64,000 bases of DNA from Alistipes sp. GTDB taxonomy: Bacteria > Bacteroidota > Bacteroidia > Bacteroidales > Rikenellaceae. Position numbers and translations under genes: made by a program. Below are positions 26,086 through 33,511 of this stretch, piece after piece; positions within the stretch are counted from its first letter, which is position 1; each line of letters begins with the position of its first letter. The notes below the pieces were generated by a model. That model did no database searches and was not told where the DNA came from. It was given only the letters and a program-made list of their open reading frames with translations. Location: contig JAFOBG010000037.1 in the NCBI GenBank assembly GCA_017381935.1, positions 1 to 64,000 on the forward strand, written 5' to 3'.

Positions 26086-26717
26086 TATTCTATGCGAGCT
26101 GGTGGGAGAGCATAAAGGAGTTACCTGCCAACGTGCGGAATGAGGTGCTGAACACTATTGTCGAATACGGCATAGAGGGTGTGATGACCTCCGAGCAGAG
26201 GCAGATGACAAAGGCAATAATGGCTCTAATAAAACCGCAGATAGATGCTAATAATCAGAAGTACGAGAATGGGTGTAAAGGTGGCGAATACGGAGTATTG
26301 GGAGGCAGGCCAAAGAAACCCCAAGAAAACCCCAAAGAAACCCCAAAGAAACCCCAAGAAAACCCCAAAGAAACCCCAAAGAAACCCCAAGAAAACCCCA
26401 AAGAAACCCCTAATGATAATGATAATGTAAATGATAATGATAATGTAAATGATAAAGAGAGTGTGAGAAATGCGCACACATGCACGCTCACGCACGAGGA
26501 AGAGAAATTTTATCAGTTTCTTGATTGGTGTAGCGTTTGTGCAGCTGACTCTTTAAAATTTACAGAGCCATTGACACTTGACGGATTTTGGTGGCTGTAC
26601 AAAAAATACGGTGCAGAAAAGCTAAAACAGTGTGCAAGTGATTTACATAACAAAGGCGCTTACAAATGTAATAAAAACGCACTAAACTGCTATAAGAGGT
26701 GGATCGAGAAACTATAA
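26067..26717 (+). CDS. DUF6291-like phage replication-associated protein with internal tandem repeats
   Basis: 216 residues from ATG 26067. The N-terminus (FYASWWESIKELPANVRNEVLNTIVEYGIEG...MALIKPQIDANNQKYENGCKGG) matches DUF6291-type proteins found beside replication genes of Bacteroidetes phages. Residues about 82-115 are three copies of an 11-residue repeat (PKETPKKPQEN) and 116-127 an Asn/Asp repeat. The C-terminal domain (FYQFLDWC...GFWWLYKKYGAEKLKQC) resembles the end of replisome-organiser proteins. A role in replication initiation is likely but not proven. Confidence 0.6.
   Translation: MARESMIFYASWWESIKELPANVRNEVLNTIVEYGIEGVMTSEQRQMTKAIMALIKPQIDANNQKYENGCKGGEYGVLGGRPKKPQENPKETPKKPQENPKETPKKPQENPKETPNDNDNVNDNDNVNDKESVRNAHTCTLTHEEEKFYQFLDWCSVCAADSLKFTEPLTLDGFWWLYKKYGAEKLKQCASDLHNKGAYKCNKNALNCYKRWIEKL
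26310..26408 (+). repeat. Three exact 33-bp tandem repeats plus two 18-bp repeats
   Basis: Units at 26310-26342, 26343-26375 and 26376-26408 are identical. Two identical 18-base units (AATGATAATGATAATGTA) follow at 26412-26447. Both keep the reading frame (33 and 18 are multiples of 3) and encode a hydrophilic linker. The exactness indicates recent expansion by slippage. Confidence 0.9.
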
Positions 26718-26736
26718 AACTAAACCAATAAACACT

Positions 26737-27465
26737 ATGAGAGAATTTACAACAGAGCAAATCGCTCAAATTAAAGAGATTGTCGCAGAGGTAATGGGTC
26801 AGAATGCTTGCCGCTGCTGCAATGCAACCGACACAACTACTCCACGACCTTTGGGCGTATGGTGCTTGACCGAGAACTACCGTGCGATTAAGCCGGCAGA
26901 GTGGGAGAGCAAGAACAACGGAGAACACTGCATCGGCATTGGTGTAGTAACCGAGCAGACAGCTTACATTGTCAGCCTCAGTCCTTGTCTGTCGTTGCCA
27001 CTCGGCTCGACTAACGTAACCGACTATCCGGCTATATGCTATGACAAGGAGACATACGATAACGAGGCGGTAACGAGTGCATTCCTTGAGGCTCAGTGTA
27101 GTGGCAAAGAGGATGTGAGCTATTGGATCGATGATAAGCCTTTCCCTTACCGCGGTTGCCCTGCCATCGACCTATTGCTTGACCCTATCGTGAGTAGCTT
27201 CGGGGTTATCAGTTGGGTGTTGCCGACCCTCGCAACGATGAGAGATATTGCAAAGCGTATCGCAGATATTAACGCAGCTATATTCACAGTAGGCGGTATG
27301 GTAATATCTCCATACTATCATTGGACTTGCACCGTCAATCAAGATGATACAGAGTGCGCTTTTGTAGTCTATACCCGCAATGGTTATGTGGACGATCGCG
27401 ATATGAACTACTGTAACTATGTTCGTGCGGTTTCCGCTTTTCGTTTTGAAAATTTCAAATTTTAA
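26737..27465 (+). CDS. DGR target protein 1 with C-type-lectin-like variable domain
   Basis: 242 residues. An N-terminal helix (TTEQIAQIKEIVAEVMG) is followed by a region of unknown fold rich in Cys (NACRCC). The C-terminal part has the pattern of the C-type-lectin (CLec) fold used by DGR targets: WVLPTLATMRDIAKRIADINAAIFTVGGMVISPYYHWTC, then the variable segment ending YVRAVSAF. The last 35-odd codons contain variable repeat 1. Ten of 13 template Asn codons have been changed, giving mainly Tyr, Asp, Arg and Cys. The protein probably binds a varying ligand. No virion attachment domain is obvious, and it lies beside early rather than tail genes. Confidence 0.85.
   Translation: MREFTTEQIAQIKEIVAEVMGQNACRCCNATDTTTPRPLGVWCLTENYRAIKPAEWESKNNGEHCIGIGVVTEQTAYIVSLSPCLSLPLGSTNVTDYPAICYDKETYDNEAVTSAFLEAQCSGKEDVSYWIDDKPFPYRGCPAIDLLLDPIVSSFGVISWVLPTLATMRDIAKRIADINAAIFTVGGMVISPYYHWTCTVNQDDTECAFVVYTRNGYVDDRDMNYCNYVRAVSAFRFENFKF
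27355..27436 (+). repeat. DGR variable repeat 1 (VR1)
   Basis: 82 bases aligning without gaps to the template at 28367-28448. There are 13 differences, every one at a template adenine; all 53 non-adenine positions are identical. The adenine-free 3' block GTTCGTGCGGTTTCCG marks the initiation of mutagenic homology. Confidence 0.95.
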
Positions 27466-27483
27466 TTTTTAACTATAAGAACT

Positions 27484-27843
27484 ATGGAGAAGATAAAAGT
27501 ATCATTTGAGGAGTCGGCATTTATTGTCGAGGTAGAGGGCAAGAAACTCCGCGTATCGTACAAGCAGGCAGAGTTGCCATTCAAAAAGGCTCAGGAGTTT
27601 TGCAAGGAGAATGGCGGTGGCGATGAAACCGTTGAGAACTTGCGACTGCTTTCCAAGTACCGCGACCAGATTAATGAGCAGCTGCGCAAAAATGGCAGAA
27701 CCGAGCTATCGGGCTGGTATTGGGCCAACGAGGAGAGTTGGCGGTATAACGAGTGCGCTTTTGTAGTCAGTACCAACGATGGTAATGTGTACGTTAACGG
27801 TATGAACTACACTTACACTGTTCGTGCGGTTTCCGCTTTGTAA
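27484..27843 (+). CDS. DGR target protein 2, short C-type-lectin-like variable protein
   Basis: 119 residues. The N-terminus (MEKIKVSFEESAFIVEVEGKKLRVSYKQAELPFKKAQEFC) is unlike that of target 1. The C-terminal half is a compact CLec-like domain (SKYRDQINEQLRKNGRTELSGWYWANEESWRYNECAFVV) ending in the variable segment and VRAVSAL with an immediate stop. Nine of 13 template Asn codons are changed, giving Ser, Asp, Tyr, Val, Gly and Thr. It starts 18 bases after target 1 and uses the same template. It may display the same kind of variable face on a different scaffold, or be a soluble partner; its role is unknown. Confidence 0.85.
   Translation: MEKIKVSFEESAFIVEVEGKKLRVSYKQAELPFKKAQEFCKENGGGDETVENLRLLSKYRDQINEQLRKNGRTELSGWYWANEESWRYNECAFVVSTNDGNVYVNGMNYTYTVRAVSAL
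27754..27835 (+). repeat. DGR variable repeat 2 (VR2)
   Basis: 82 bases aligned to the template with 11 differences, all at template adenines and at a different set of positions from VR1. The 3' block GTTCGTGCGGTTTCCG is unchanged. Confidence 0.95.
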
Positions 27844-27864
27844 AATTTTAGATGTTTAACTATT

Positions 27865-27888
27865 GCCTCCGCTTTTTGGGGCGGAGGC
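27865..27888. other. GC-rich hairpin downstream of VR2
   Basis: GCCTCCGC / GCGGAGGC, a perfect 8-bp stem with an 8-base loop, 29 bases after VR2 and before the avd-like gene. There is no U run, so it is not a classical terminator. In the Bordetella phage DGR a hairpin downstream of the VR helps target recognition; a similar role here is possible. An mRNA stabiliser or attenuator is the alternative. Confidence 0.5.
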
Positions 27889-27904
27889 TTAACGAAAGGA
27901 AGAT

Positions 27905-28294
27905 ATGGCAAAGGCTAACATCCCGATATATCGTGATATGGTGGAGTTATTAAAGCTCCTAATGCGAGAGGTCAAGAATATGCCGAAAGCGGACAACAGA
28001 ACGCTCGGAGATAACATCATCAACAGAACTCTCAACTGCATATATCAGCTACAGCTTGCCTACGATAGCCACGACAATACGACTATTCGCTTACAGGCTC
28101 TCAAGGCTTTTGATACGGAGTTCTCAACGCTTTGCACATATCTTAGAGTAGTTAATGAGTTGCACCTATTATCGCTCAAGATTATGGTTAATATCTTTGA
28201 GCGTACAGAGACGATTGCAAAGCAGCTCAAAGGGTGGATGAATAAACAGAAACAGATAGTATGCGAGGACTCTACGGCTACGGCTACAGAGTGA
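27905..28294 (+). CDS. avd: Avd-like DGR accessory protein (four-helix bundle)
   Basis: 129 residues, almost wholly helical, starting MAKANIPIYRDMVELLKLLMREVKNMP. Its length, basic/helical character and position between the VR genes and the template match the accessory variability determinant (Avd). Avd is a pentameric four-helix bundle that binds the reverse transcriptase and the template RNA and is required for mutagenic cDNA synthesis. Confidence 0.8.
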   Translation: MAKANIPIYRDMVELLKLLMREVKNMPKADNRTLGDNIINRTLNCIYQLQLAYDSHDNTTIRLQALKAFDTEFSTLCTYLRVVNELHLLSLKIMVNIFERTETIAKQLKGWMNKQKQIVCEDSTATATE

Positions 28295-28366
28295 GAGCAG
28301 TTGAATTTTGAAAAGGTCGTGCCTACACGCTCTCTTTCAGAGCTACATCATAAGGGGTAGGATATA

Positions 28367-28448
28367 TGCGCTTTTGTAGTCAATACCAACAATGGTAATG
28401 TGAACAATAACAATATGAACAACAATAACAATGTTCGTGCGGTTTCCG
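28367..28448 (+). repeat. DGR template repeat (TR)
   Basis: 82 bases with 29 adenines, 26 of them in 13 AAY (Asn) codons when read in the VR frame. AAY codons can mutate at both adenines without giving stop codons. After the shared adenine-free block GTTCGTGCGGTTTCCG the TR continues AATTTCG, where VR1 has CTTTTCG and VR2 CTTTGTA; this is the usual TR/VR difference beside the mutagenic-homology site. The TR overlaps the 5' end of the reverse transcriptase frame, in phase with it. Confidence 0.95.
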
Positions 28449-29680
28449 AATTTCGAGAGACAACAGATAATACTATCTATCCGATAGACACAGAGGGTAT
28501 GTTTACCGCCTACTTTGATTGTCGCAAGGGTAATTCTCGCTCATACTGCGCACAGCAGTTCGAGGTACACTATGAGCATAATATCATAGAGCTATGCCGA
28601 GAGATACGAGCAGGACTATATACGCCCTCGGAGTTCAGAGCCTTTGTAATAACCAAACCAGACTATAGGGAGATATTTGCTGCGCAGTTTAGACACAGAG
28701 TGGTGCTACATTGGATAGCTCTGCGACTGATGCCACTTGTAGAGCGACAGCTGGTCTTTCCGGTGTTCAACTGCCGTAAGGGCAAGGGTACACTTGCAGC
28801 TCAACTATACGCCTACAATCGCATCTACGAAATTTCAGAGGGCTACACTAAACCGTGCTACCTGATGAAGTTAGATATCAAAGGTTTCTTTATGTCAATA
28901 GACCGTAAGTTCTCCACTGATCTTGTGTGCCAATTTGTAGTAGAGAGATATACTGAGTATGATATTACCACACTGCTATACCTGTTGCGTGTTTCGCTTA
29001 TGGCAGCTCCAGAGAACAACTGCAAACGAGTGGGCGATTTGTCTCTGTGGCAACATATACCGGAGCATAAGAGCCTATTCACTTGCGGAGAGGGCAAGGG
29101 CTTGCCGTTGGGCGACTCGCTTACGCAGATAGTATCACTGCTGATACTTGACCAGATGCACCACTACATCGTTGATATGCTCGGTTTGGGTATGGCAGCC
29201 TACGCAGACGACACACTGATTATCGCCAATAGTAAAGAGCAACTACTGAGCGCAGTGGAGCCTATACGACAGATGTTGGCAAGTGTAGGCGTTACACTAC
29301 ACCCTCATAAGTTTTACTTTCAGCAGAGCTATAAAGGAGTTAAGTTTATCGGTGCGGTGCTGATGCACGGCAGACACTACACATCCAATCGCACAGTGCA
29401 TAATGCCTTTGCAAAGGTCAGGGTATTTAACGCAAGAGCCGGATGTAAACGATATAGGCGTGAAAATATAGATGCGCTTGTAGCCTCTGTAAACTCATAT
29501 CTCGGCATTATGCGACATCACGCCTCGCGCAAGATACGCAAGAGACTTGTTGAGAGCATTGACCCTCAGTGGCTGAAAATGTTAGATATTGACCGAGAGA
29601 ATTATCACAAAGTTTTACTTAAAAAGCGTTATCGCCAACGCAAACGAGATTGCCGAAATGGTAAAACAACACTTTATTGA
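28400..29680 (+). CDS. DGR reverse transcriptase
   Basis: 426 residues if started at GTG 28400. In-frame ATGs at 28415 (still within the TR) and 28499 (after it, residue 34) are alternatives; no ribosome site decides. RT motifs are in order: RHRVVLHWIALRLMPLVERQLV (residues about 98-118), LMKLDIKGFFMSID (155-168, catalytic Asp), GLPLGDSLTQ (234-243) and YADD (268-271). The GDSLTQ motif replaces the QGxxxSP of other RTs, as is typical of DGR enzymes and linked to low fidelity at template adenines. A basic thumb follows (KKRYRQRKR). With Avd it copies TR RNA into adenine-mutated cDNA that replaces VR1 or VR2. Confidence 0.95.
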   Translation: MNNNNMNNNNNVRAVSEFRETTDNTIYPIDTEGMFTAYFDCRKGNSRSYCAQQFEVHYEHNIIELCREIRAGLYTPSEFRAFVITKPDYREIFAAQFRHRVVLHWIALRLMPLVERQLVFPVFNCRKGKGTLAAQLYAYNRIYEISEGYTKPCYLMKLDIKGFFMSIDRKFSTDLVCQFVVERYTEYDITTLLYLLRVSLMAAPENNCKRVGDLSLWQHIPEHKSLFTCGEGKGLPLGDSLTQIVSLLILDQMHHYIVDMLGLGMAAYADDTLIIANSKEQLLSAVEPIRQMLASVGVTLHPHKFYFQQSYKGVKFIGAVLMHGRHYTSNRTVHNAFAKVRVFNARAGCKRYRRENIDALVASVNSYLGIMRHHASRKIRKRLVESIDPQWLKMLDIDRENYHKVLLKKRYRQRKRDCRNGKTTLY

Positions 29681-29723
29681 GCAGATGAACAAAGCTAAAG
29701 CAAATGTCAATACAGCAGAATAG

Positions 29724-29948
29724 ATGGCAGATAAATTCAACAGTCTGGACTATGTAGAGAGCGTAGTCAGTCAGAGGTTGCGGCTGAACAGGCAACCCGA
29801 CAAAAGCGAGATGAATATTAAGCTGTTCAGTGGTATAGAGGTTAATGCTATCATCGTGGAGTTACTGCGACAGATACAGCCAACTATCAACGAGCTGGGG
29901 CGTGTTAAATCAAAACGGAAAGGCGATGGCTCGGCACATAGAGAGTAG
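29724..29948 (+). CDS. Small phage protein, unknown
   Basis: 74 residues (MADKFNSLDYVESVVSQRLRLNRQPDKSEMNIKL...), helical and basic at the end. It overlaps the next gene by 23 bases. No family recognised. Confidence 0.5.
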   Translation: MADKFNSLDYVESVVSQRLRLNRQPDKSEMNIKLFSGIEVNAIIVELLRQIQPTINELGRVKSKRKGDGSAHRE

Positions 29949-30282
29949 CATACAGAGGCAGTGCGTGGCGTGGTTTAGGTTGCAATATCCGCGCTATGCA
30001 CTGCTGCTTGTTGCCAATGCTAATGGTGGCAAGCGTAGCCCTATAGAGGCTGCGATAATGAAAGGAGAGGGAGTGACGGCAGGTGTGGCAGACCTTACGC
30101 TATACCTACCCAACAGTGAGCATCACGGACTGTGCATTGAGATGAAGACTGCAAAGGGCAGGCAGTCAGATCGCCAGAAGATATGGCAGAAGTTGGTGCA
30201 AGGTGCTGGCTACAGATATGAGGTGTGCAGGTCGCTGGAGGACTTCCAGAGCCTTATGAGCGACTATTTGAAAAAAATTTAA
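29926..30282 (+). CDS. VRR-NUC domain nuclease
   Basis: 118 residues from ATG 29926. It shows the VRR-NUC (PD-D/ExK) pattern: IQRQCVAWFRLQYPRY, VANANGG, EGVTAGVADLTLYLP (Asp) and LCIEMKTAKGRQSDRQKIWQKL (E-x-K), ending YEVCRSLEDFQSL. Phage proteins of this family are stand-alone nucleases near replication or terminase genes and may resolve branched DNA before packaging. Confidence 0.85.
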   Translation: MARHIESSIQRQCVAWFRLQYPRYALLLVANANGGKRSPIEAAIMKGEGVTAGVADLTLYLPNSEHHGLCIEMKTAKGRQSDRQKIWQKLVQGAGYRYEVCRSLEDFQSLMSDYLKKI

Positions 30283-30291
30283 TCAAAAATA

Positions 30292-30307
30292 TTCCCCAGA
30301 GGAACAA
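30292..30307 (+). promoter_or_regulatory. TTCC-N5-GGAACAA motif, copy 1 (before the terminase genes)
   Basis: TTCCCCAGAGGAACAA. Very similar 16-mers occur at 37989 (before the tape measure gene) and 40988 (before the protease-scaffold gene). TTCC and GGAA can pair. A late regulatory signal is possible. Confidence 0.4.
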
Positions 30308-30371
30308 TTTTGCAAAAAAATGTTATATATTTACCACTGAAAACCAAAGGATTATGAACTATGGAGGGGTT

Positions 30372-30953
30372 ATGAGTAAACCGCTTACACCACGACAAGA
30401 AGCGTTTTGTAATAAGTACCTTGAGACAGGCAATGCCTCTGAGGCATATCGTTATGCCTATTCTACAGATAGAATGAAGCCTGAAACGATAAACAATGCT
30501 GCATATAAACTACTGCAAAAGGGCGAGATTAGGGCGAGGTTAGCATATTTGAGGGAGAATCTTGCGGAGGCTGCAGGAATATCAGCACTCAAAGTTGTGA
30601 GGGAGCTTGAGAGAATAGCCTTTGCAGACCCAACAGTAATTCGCACAGATTGGGGAACTCTTAAAAGTTTTGAGGAATTAACAGCAGAGGAGAAGTCAAT
30701 TATCAAGGATATAGATATAAAAGTTAGATGTACAACAACAGCGTCGGGGAATGATATAGTAGAAACAACTACAAGAATTTCAATGCACGATAAGTTAAAA
30801 GCTATAGAAACATTATCCCAGATGTTAGGCTACAATAAACCTATTAAGGTTGAAGCCGATGTAAAAACAGAGAACAAAACAGTAGTATCATTTGGCGATA
30901 TGACACCAGAAGATATTGCCTACTTTGTAGCAGAGGTGCAGAAGAATGAATAG
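30372..30953 (+). CDS. terS: Terminase small subunit
   Basis: 193 residues from ATG 30372, preceded by GGAGGGG. ATG 30354, six codons upstream, is an alternative. The N-terminal HTH (KPLTPRQEAFCNKYLETGNASEAYRYAYS) is the Terminase_2 type that recognises phage DNA at the packaging start. The remainder (LERIAFADPTVIRTDWGTLKSFEEL..., ISMHDKLKAIETLSQMLGY) is typical of this family. It overlaps the large-subunit gene by 8 bases. Confidence 0.9.
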   Translation: MSKPLTPRQEAFCNKYLETGNASEAYRYAYSTDRMKPETINNAAYKLLQKGEIRARLAYLRENLAEAAGISALKVVRELERIAFADPTVIRTDWGTLKSFEELTAEEKSIIKDIDIKVRCTTTASGNDIVETTTRISMHDKLKAIETLSQMLGYNKPIKVEADVKTENKTVVSFGDMTPEDIAYFVAEVQKNE

Positions 30954-32394
30954 AGAAGACAGCATACTAACACTCGCCAGAGAGTCGTTTGGTTTATTTT
31001 CCAAAGCGGTATTCCCGACTTTGGAGTTTGCTGATTTCCACAAAACATACTACACCGTACTTCAAGCATTTGCCGAGGGTCGCATTAAACGCCTCATAGT
31101 TACTATGCCACCACAGCACGGCAAGAGTCAGGGCAGCACTCGCCTACTACCTGCTTATCTGTTGGGTCGCAATCCTGACCTCCGCGTAGCGATAGCCTCC
31201 TACGCAGACACATTCGCAAAGAAGTTCAACCGCGACATTCAGCGCATAATAGACCAGCCGAGCTATGCCGCCATATTTCCCGATACAAGGCTCAACGGCT
31301 CAAATGTGGTAACGGTATCGCAATCCTATCTCCGCAATAGCTCCGAGTTTGAGATTGTCGGGCATAGAGGCTCGCTCAAGGCAGTAGGTCGTGGTGGTGG
31401 TCTTACAGGTAATCCGGTAGATGTTATGATTATGGATGACCTCTACAAGGATAGTGCAGAGGGTAACTCTCCAACGATACGTGATGCAGCGTGGGAATGG
31501 TACACCTCTGTTGCTCGCACACGATTACACAACAACAGCCAAGAGCTTATAGTATTTACTCGCTGGCACGAAGATGACCTTATAGGTCGTATAGAGCAGA
31601 CTGAGCGTGTTATAACACTCACAACCCTTGCTGATATAGACACACTACCACAAGGGCAAGATGTATGGGCAAAAGTGAACTTTGAGGCTATCAAAGAGGA
31701 TGTGCCGACAGAGTTAGACAGTCGCACCGAGGGTCAGCCGCTTTGGGCAGAACGCCACAGCATAGAATCACTGCAAGCAAAGCGCAAACTTGACCCACAC
31801 AACTTTGAGTGCCTCTATCAAGGCAAGCCCGCAAGCCGAGAGGGTTTGCTATACTCTGCATTCAAGACCTACAACGAGCTGCCACCACCTGCGGAGATAA
31901 TCAAGCGCACAGCCTATGTAGATACTGCCGACACTGGCGAAGACTATCTCTGTACCATAGCCTATGTAGTAGCAAAGGATGGCTACACTTATGTAACCGA
32001 CTTGCTATATACTCAGGAGCCTATGGAGGTAACCGAGCAAGCCACAGCAAACCTCCTCATACGCAACGACTGCCGAAGCGCATCTATAGAGAGCAACAAC
32101 GGCGGTAGAGGATTTGCACGCAATGTGCAGAGGTTAGCACCGAGGGTAAAGGTAGAGTGGTTTCATCAGTCAGGCAACAAGGAGAGCAGAATACTATCCA
32201 ACAGCGCTACCGTACAGCATAACATCCTACTGCCGAGTGATTGGTCGCTCCGCTTCCCTCTATTCTATGCCCATTTGACGGCATTCAAACGGCTATTTAG
32301 AGCCAACAGCCACGATGACTGCGCCGATGCTATTACAGGCATAGCAGAGCGAGAATACCAGACAAAGAAACGAATAACAATGATATGCAACTGA
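30946..32394 (+). CDS. terL: Terminase large subunit (ATPase/nuclease)
   Basis: 482 residues. The ATPase domain has Walker A PPQHGKS (residues 55-61) and Walker B VMIMDDLY (Asp 164/165), with a C-motif region near IVFTRWHEDD. The RNase H-like nuclease domain begins TAYVDTADTGED and ends in DDCADAITG. It translocates and cuts phage DNA into proheads together with TerS and the portal. Confidence 0.95.
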   Translation: MNREDSILTLARESFGLFSKAVFPTLEFADFHKTYYTVLQAFAEGRIKRLIVTMPPQHGKSQGSTRLLPAYLLGRNPDLRVAIASYADTFAKKFNRDIQRIIDQPSYAAIFPDTRLNGSNVVTVSQSYLRNSSEFEIVGHRGSLKAVGRGGGLTGNPVDVMIMDDLYKDSAEGNSPTIRDAAWEWYTSVARTRLHNNSQELIVFTRWHEDDLIGRIEQTERVITLTTLADIDTLPQGQDVWAKVNFEAIKEDVPTELDSRTEGQPLWAERHSIESLQAKRKLDPHNFECLYQGKPASREGLLYSAFKTYNELPPPAEIIKRTAYVDTADTGEDYLCTIAYVVAKDGYTYVTDLLYTQEPMEVTEQATANLLIRNDCRSASIESNNGGRGFARNVQRLAPRVKVEWFHQSGNKESRILSNSATVQHNILLPSDWSLRFPLFYAHLTAFKRLFRANSHDDCADAITGIAEREYQTKKRITMICN

Positions 32395-32410
32395 CACAAT
32401 AACTACACCA

Positions 32411-33163
32411 ATGAAATTGACACTAACGATTAACAACGGCAAGGTTACGACCTTTGCTGAATGCAAAGAGATTACAGAACGTTATGACCTACCACTTGAC
32501 CTGGAGAGTCTAACGATTGAGCAGGCACAGAAGCTCTACAACTACATTAACACCAATGCCAGCGAGGAGTACCGTGCTTTTATGGCCGGCATAGATGCCC
32601 CCGACCGCAAGACATGGAGTAGTAAACTTAAGGAGTATACCGCTATAGTGTGCGGAGCTATGGCGGAGGTAACAGGCATACCGGTAGAGGCTTTTACATC
32701 CTTAACATTCTCCCAGCAAAGAGCTTATTGTGATACCTTTGAGTTGCGAGTGATACGACCGCTATATATGGTGGGCTTGTATGAGCCTAAAGGCATTAAG
32801 AGCTTTGAGTGGGAGGGTGTAGAGTACCACCTGCCAAAGATGACTGCAGACGGCTTCGGAGGTTTGTTGCCGATGTCAGAGGAGACAGCCGAGAGCTGGG
32901 CGGAGAGCAATGACCTGCATATCGCAAGTGAGAATCCGTATGAGTATATAGCGCTTATTATTGCAATACTATGCCGCCCAGAGGGCGAGGCATATAACGA
33001 GCTTATAGCTCGGCAACGTGCAGAAGTATTCAAGCAGCTACCTGTCTATATCGCTTTTGAGGTTTTTTTTTGCAAACTTTTGCAACAGACTACTATAGCA
33101 AGTCTTACAGGCGTGTATTTGGGGGCCATAGCAAAGGGAGAACAGGCAAAGGGGGTGGCTTAG
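32411..33163 (+). CDS. Tail assembly chaperone, short (G-like) product
   Basis: 250 residues, mainly helical, ending EVFFCKLLQQTTIASLTGVYLGAIAKGEQAKGVA. Its place upstream of tail genes and an overlapping downstream frame reached by a slippery run suggest the G/GT pair of tail chaperones, which keep the tape measure protein soluble and guide tail tube assembly. The sequence itself is not one I can match to a named family. It is unusual in lying directly after terL, with the head genes further downstream. Confidence 0.65.
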   Translation: MKLTLTINNGKVTTFAECKEITERYDLPLDLESLTIEQAQKLYNYINTNASEEYRAFMAGIDAPDRKTWSSKLKEYTAIVCGAMAEVTGIPVEAFTSLTFSQQRAYCDTFELRVIRPLYMVGLYEPKGIKSFEWEGVEYHLPKMTADGFGGLLPMSEETAESWAESNDLHIASENPYEYIALIIAILCRPEGEAYNELIARQRAEVFKQLPVYIAFEVFFCKLLQQTTIASLTGVYLGAIAKGEQAKGVA

Positions 33164-33321
33164 AGTTACCGAGGTGGAAATCTCTACTGATGTTCGCAGC
33201 TCAGGGCTCAGACGGCTCAATCCTGCCCTCAGAATTGGCGAGGGTGAAGCAGTGGAGACTGACAGATTTCTTTGATTTGGTGGAAATAAAGATAGAATAT
33301 GCCGAGGTAAATGCAAAATAA
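33064..33321 (+). CDS. -1 frameshift extension of the tail assembly chaperone (GT-like)
   Basis: In the chaperone frame the codons GTT TTT TTT TGC (33062-33073) contain the slippery heptamer T TTT TTT within a run of nine T residues. A -1 slip enters this frame and runs to 33321, adding TFATDYYSKSYRRVFGGHSKGRTG...EYAEVNAK. The alternative is an independent start, but the first in-frame candidate is a TTG inside the T run. The -1 direction and short C-terminal extension match G/GT frameshifting in many tailed phages. Confidence 0.7.
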   Translation, partial: FFLQTFATDYYSKSYRRVFGGHSKGRTGKGGGLELPRWKSLLMFAAQGSDGSILPSELARVKQWRLTDFFDLVEIKIEYAEVNAK

Positions 33322-33511
33322 CGGTTTTACAAGCAAAATACTTGCAGAGGTAGCCAAGTGTAAGGGGACAGTAGAATATGCCGTAATTCGGGAGTTATGT
33401 GCCCTTTATGACCAATTTTGCAACTGCCCCAGCACTATAGAACAGAGAATATACATAAGGAAAAGAATTGACAATTATAAATCAAGGTTACATGAGCAGA
33501 GCGAGAATTAA
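33311..33511 (+). CDS. Small phage protein, unknown
   Basis: 66 residues (MQNNGFTSKILAEVAKCKGTVEYAVIRELCALY...). Its ATG overlaps the end of the frameshift extension and its end overlaps the next gene. No family recognised. Confidence 0.45.
   Translation: MQNNGFTSKILAEVAKCKGTVEYAVIRELCALYDQFCNCPSTIEQRIYIRKRIDNYKSRLHEQSEN

Noticed and set aside
26310..26447. Possible CRISPR array
   Set aside because: The repeats are directly adjacent with no spacers and lie in a coding frame; no cas genes are present.
26226..26495. Leftward frames with GFFGVFLGFLW-type hydrophobic repeats
   Set aside because: They are reverse readings of the 33-bp tandem repeat within the DUF6291-like gene.
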